Source: Alkalicoccus urumqiensis
GTDB taxonomy: Bacteria > Bacillota > Bacilli > Bacillales > Salisediminibacteriaceae
DNA length: 64,000 bases
Reading direction: 5' to 3'
Assembly: GCF_002993335.1 (NCBI RefSeq)
Contig: NZ_PVNS01000005.1
Coordinates: 177,019-241,018 of the forward strand
Shown: positions 62,173-64,000 of the stretch, one piece after another
How positions within the stretch are numbered: position 1 is the first letter of the stretch
Layout: the number at the start of each line of letters is the position of its first letter
Notes under the pieces: generated by a model
Databases searched by the model: none
The model's input: only the letters and a program-made list of their open reading frames with translations
Told to the model about the DNA's origin: nothing
Position numbers and translations under genes: made by a program

Positions 62173-62718
62173 ATGGAAGAGTCTTCACAGGCCTCAAGAG
62201 AAAAGATCGAGCAGGCAAAAGATAAGGTGATCGGCGCCATTGCAGAGACAATGGATATCTACGGTGTCACTCCGGCTGCCGCGAATCTGTATGCAACGAT
62301 GTATTTTAAGGACCAGATGACGCTCGACGAGATGCGCGAGGAACTCGAGATGAGCAAGCCGAGCATGAGCACGAGCGTGCGGAAGCTGCAGGAGATCGAG
62401 ATGGTGAAAAAGACGTACACGCGCGGTTCGAGGAAGCATACGTATGCCGCGGAGAAAAATTTCTTCCGTTCGTTTATGGTGTTTTACTGCCAGATGTGGG
62501 AGCGGGAAGTGAAGATGAACATGGAGGCAGTCGAGGAGGCGCAGGAGGATTTAATCAATGCGATTAAGGATCCTGCCAGTACGCCGGAGATTGTGGCTGA
62601 TGCGAAGAAGTATTACGATCAGCTCGAGGATTCGAAAACGTACTACCGCTGGCTGTCAGACCTCGTTCAGAGTATCCGGAGCGGTGAGATTTTCGAGTTT
62701 CTGCCGAAGGAAAAGTAG
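62173..62718 (+). CDS. gbsR: Choline-responsive repressor GbsR
   Basis: The 181-residue MarR-like protein has the winged helix MTLDEMREELEMSKPSMSTS and wing KKTYTRGSRKHTYAAEKNF, and a C-terminal helical ligand part with aromatic residues (KTYYRWLSDLV). It matches GbsR, which represses betaine synthesis and choline uptake until choline is bound. It is divergent from gbsA. RBS GAAGGAGGGG. Confidence 0.93.
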   Translation: MEESSQASREKIEQAKDKVIGAIAETMDIYGVTPAAANLYATMYFKDQMTLDEMREELEMSKPSMSTSVRKLQEIEMVKKTYTRGSRKHTYAAEKNFFRSFMVFYCQMWEREVKMNMEAVEEAQEDLINAIKDPASTPEIVADAKKYYDQLEDSKTYYRWLSDLVQSIRSGEIFEFLPKEK

Positions 62719-62783
62719 TGTGAAACGTATTCCTTATCTCTTCTTGGAAACGGAGAAGAGATAAGTTTACTCTATACATATTG

Positions 62784-62799
62784 TTAAATTTATATTTAA
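62784..62799 (+). promoter_or_regulatory. GbsR box 3 (binding-protein promoter)
   Basis: TTAAAT-TTAT-ATTTAA, 47 bp before the binding-protein start; a further half-site (TATTTAA) follows at 62802. Confidence 0.7.
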
Positions 62800-62845
62800 C
62801 GTATTTAACTTTATTTACTAAAATTCAGTAGAAAGCGTGGGATTT

Positions 62846-63781
62846 ATGATGTTACGAAGCAGAAAAGAACGACGGGTGATGCTGTCCATTTTCGCAGCAG
62901 GAGCACTGACTGCGTGCGGAAATACTGAAGAAAATGCAGATAATGAAGCAGCAGCGGAAACAGAAAATGAAGCGCCGGGCACTGAGATCGACGGCGGCGA
63001 CGGAGACAACGAGCTGACATTTTCCCAGATTAACTGGGCGGAGAATATTGCGGTGACGAATATGTGGAAAGTTATTCTCGAAGACCGCGGCTACGATGTG
63101 ACGCTGAACCTTCTGGAGATGGGCTTTACGATGGAGGCGCTTGAGAGCGGCGAGCTCGATGCGAACCTGGAGATCTGGCTGCCGGTGCAGGATGCCAACT
63201 ACCTCGAACAGTATGAGGATACCGTTCATTTCTCCGAAGAGACGTGGTTTGACTCGGCCAAAGTCGGCCTCGTCGTGCCGGAATTCATGGAGGATATAAA
63301 CAGCATTGAGGACTTGAACGAGAACCGGGATCTGTTCGACGGGGAAATCGTCGGCTTTGACCCGGGTGCCGGTACGATGGAAGTAACCGAAGAGCTGATT
63401 GACGACTACGATCTGGACTTCATCCTGCAGCCGAGCTCGGAGCCTGCGATGATGGACGAAGTGCGCCGCGCGGTGGAAAACGAAGAGCCGATCGTCGTGC
63501 CGCTCTGGAGTCCGCACTGGGCGTTCTCGAGCTTCGACCTGAAGTTCCTCGAGGATCCGCAGAACGTGTACGGCGGCACGGAGAAGATCCACCATGCCAC
63601 GCGCGAAGACTTCGCGGACGACCACCCGGAAGTAAGCCAGTGGTTTAAAAACTGGAAGATGAACGACGAGCAGATCGGCAGCCTGATCAACGAAGTAGAA
63701 AGCACCGAAGATCCACTCGAAGGCGCGAGAAACTGGGTCGAAGACAACCAGGATCTTATCGATGAGTGGGTAACCGAATAA
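62846..63781 (+). CDS. Glycine betaine/choline-binding lipoprotein (OpuAC-like)
   Basis: The 311-residue lipoprotein has the signal LTACG, an acidic linker and an OpuAC-type domain with INWAENIAVTNMWKVILED, EIWLPVQDANYLEQYED, TWFDSAKVGLVVPEF and PLWSPHWAFSSFDLKFL; the Trp residues would form the aromatic box for a quaternary amine. No ATPase or permease gene follows, so it must use one encoded elsewhere. ATG 62846 or 62849 is likely; a GTG at 62837 is too near AGAAAGCG. Confidence 0.9.
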   Translation: MMLRSRKERRVMLSIFAAGALTACGNTEENADNEAAAETENEAPGTEIDGGDGDNELTFSQINWAENIAVTNMWKVILEDRGYDVTLNLLEMGFTMEALESGELDANLEIWLPVQDANYLEQYEDTVHFSEETWFDSAKVGLVVPEFMEDINSIEDLNENRDLFDGEIVGFDPGAGTMEVTEELIDDYDLDFILQPSSEPAMMDEVRRAVENEEPIVVPLWSPHWAFSSFDLKFLEDPQNVYGGTEKIHHATREDFADDHPEVSQWFKNWKMNDEQIGSLINEVESTEDPLEGARNWVEDNQDLIDEWVTE

Positions 63782-63791
63782 GTATGTTGAA

Positions 63792-63819
63792 AGGCCGGGA
63801 GCAGTCCCGGTCTTTTTTT
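63792..63819 (+). terminator. Rho-independent terminator
   Basis: GGCCGGGA-gcag-TCCCGGTC then T7. Confidence 0.9.
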
Positions 63820-63823
63820 GTGC

Positions 63824-63850
63824 ATGGCGGGCGGTTCTCAGCCCGCGGTG
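63824..63850 (+). repeat. Solo hpB hairpin
   Basis: ATGGCGGGC-loop-GCCCGCGGT, no array attached in the window. Confidence 0.7.
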
Positions 63851-63875
63851 GATTCGGTGGTTCTGCTTTGTTTTA

Positions 63876-63920
63876 AAAAAAGCTCGGCTACGCCTCGCCC
63901 TTTGGGTGCGGACGTAGCCT
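63876..63920 (-). terminator. Rho-independent terminator
   Basis: Nested stem GGCTACG / CGTAGCC with inner CGCACCC/GGGCG-like pairs and T7 on the minus strand; belongs to the gene entering from the right edge. Confidence 0.8.
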
Positions 63921-64000
63921 ATTTTTTGAGCATCGAATGATCATGCGTGATGCCATGAATGCTCGTATAATAAACCGGAACCATTTCCCCTCCGCACTGT
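63919..64000 (-). CDS. C-terminal end of a gene cut by the window edge
   Basis: A frame open to the window end stops with TAG at 63921-63919, right before a terminator. Its last residues include CGGEMVPVYYTSIHGI and end HSMLKK. CGGEM looks like half of a zinc ribbon. A short ORF starting at the internal ATG behind GGAGGGGAA cannot be excluded. Confidence 0.5.
   Translation of the reverse strand, partial: QCGGEMVPVYYTSIHGITHDHSMLKK

Noticed and set aside
63876..64000. tmRNA or tRNA at the right edge
   Set aside because: The stem with flanking T run is better explained as a terminator after the end of a protein-coding frame; no cloverleaf or CCA end was seen.

Overview
The window looks like a chromosome segment of a haloalkaliphilic low-GC-phylum bacterium (Bacillaceae; the base composition is high for a Bacillus, and the gene set resembles genera such as Alkalicoccus or Salisediminibacterium, which is inference only). 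Supporting signs are very acidic secreted lipoproteins, Bacillus-type operons (GbsR/GbsA, YusW-like, YdaK/M/J-like, CstB-like, YefM/YoeB), strong GGAGG-type ribosome binding sites and rho-independent terminators. No rRNA, tRNA, CRISPR array, transposase or prophage gene was seen.

Layout. 0-5.9 kb: ring-cleaving dioxygenase, small membrane protein, persulfide dioxygenase-rhodanese, short-chain dehydrogenase, CNNM/CorC-type protein. 6.5-13.5 kb: arginine deiminase, then a copper unit (CopB ATPase, Met-rich lipoprotein, response regulator, sensor kinase) with a repeated TTCAT-N6-TTCAC operator. 13.6-23.6 kb: housekeeping genes (Ktr/Trk potassium channel subunit, PepF, MoaB, HAD phosphatase, lytic transglycosylase, PstS-like protein). 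24.3-30 kb and 35.3-38.5 kb: two Fur-box-controlled ferric-siderophore uptake loci with a ferredoxin/flavodoxin-type reductase. 32.7-34.8 kb: a sortase with its probable substrate. 38.5-44.9 kb: Na+/H+ antiporter, AraC regulator, two transporters, YusW-like lipoprotein. 45-46.1 kb: YefM-YoeB toxin-antitoxin plus a decayed yoeB copy. 46.1-49.1 kb: an exopolysaccharide operon like ydaK-ydaM-ydaJ. 49.3-55.1 kb: unknown protein, LuxR-type regulator, secreted protein, PARG-like protein, SulP transporter. 55.6-56.7 kb: Fic protein. 57.3-59.5 kb: GH16 beta-glucanase. 60.4-63.8 kb: glycine betaine module gbsA/gbsR/opuAC-like with three matching GbsR boxes.

The most unusual content is intergenic. At least eighteen arrays share one geometry: nine copies of a 7-nt word, start-to-start steps of 21,21,21,21,19,21,21,21 nt (one family has 22 at step seven). 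Six word families occur (CGGACCA, A(G/T)TCCCA, CGTGCCA, CGCGTCA, GTGGCGA, AGTCTCA); the spacers differ freely but the step lengths are kept. Arrays are followed by two hairpins, hpA and hpB, joined by a CCTCTGC-type linker; the hairpin stems vary in sequence but keep pairing. I use 'forward' for the order array, hpA, hpB. The NERD protein, the YefM-YoeB pair and the Fic gene each sit inside or between copies of these elements, so the elements may be insertion sites for accessory genes. I know of no described element with this geometry. All counts here were done by eye on the sequence.
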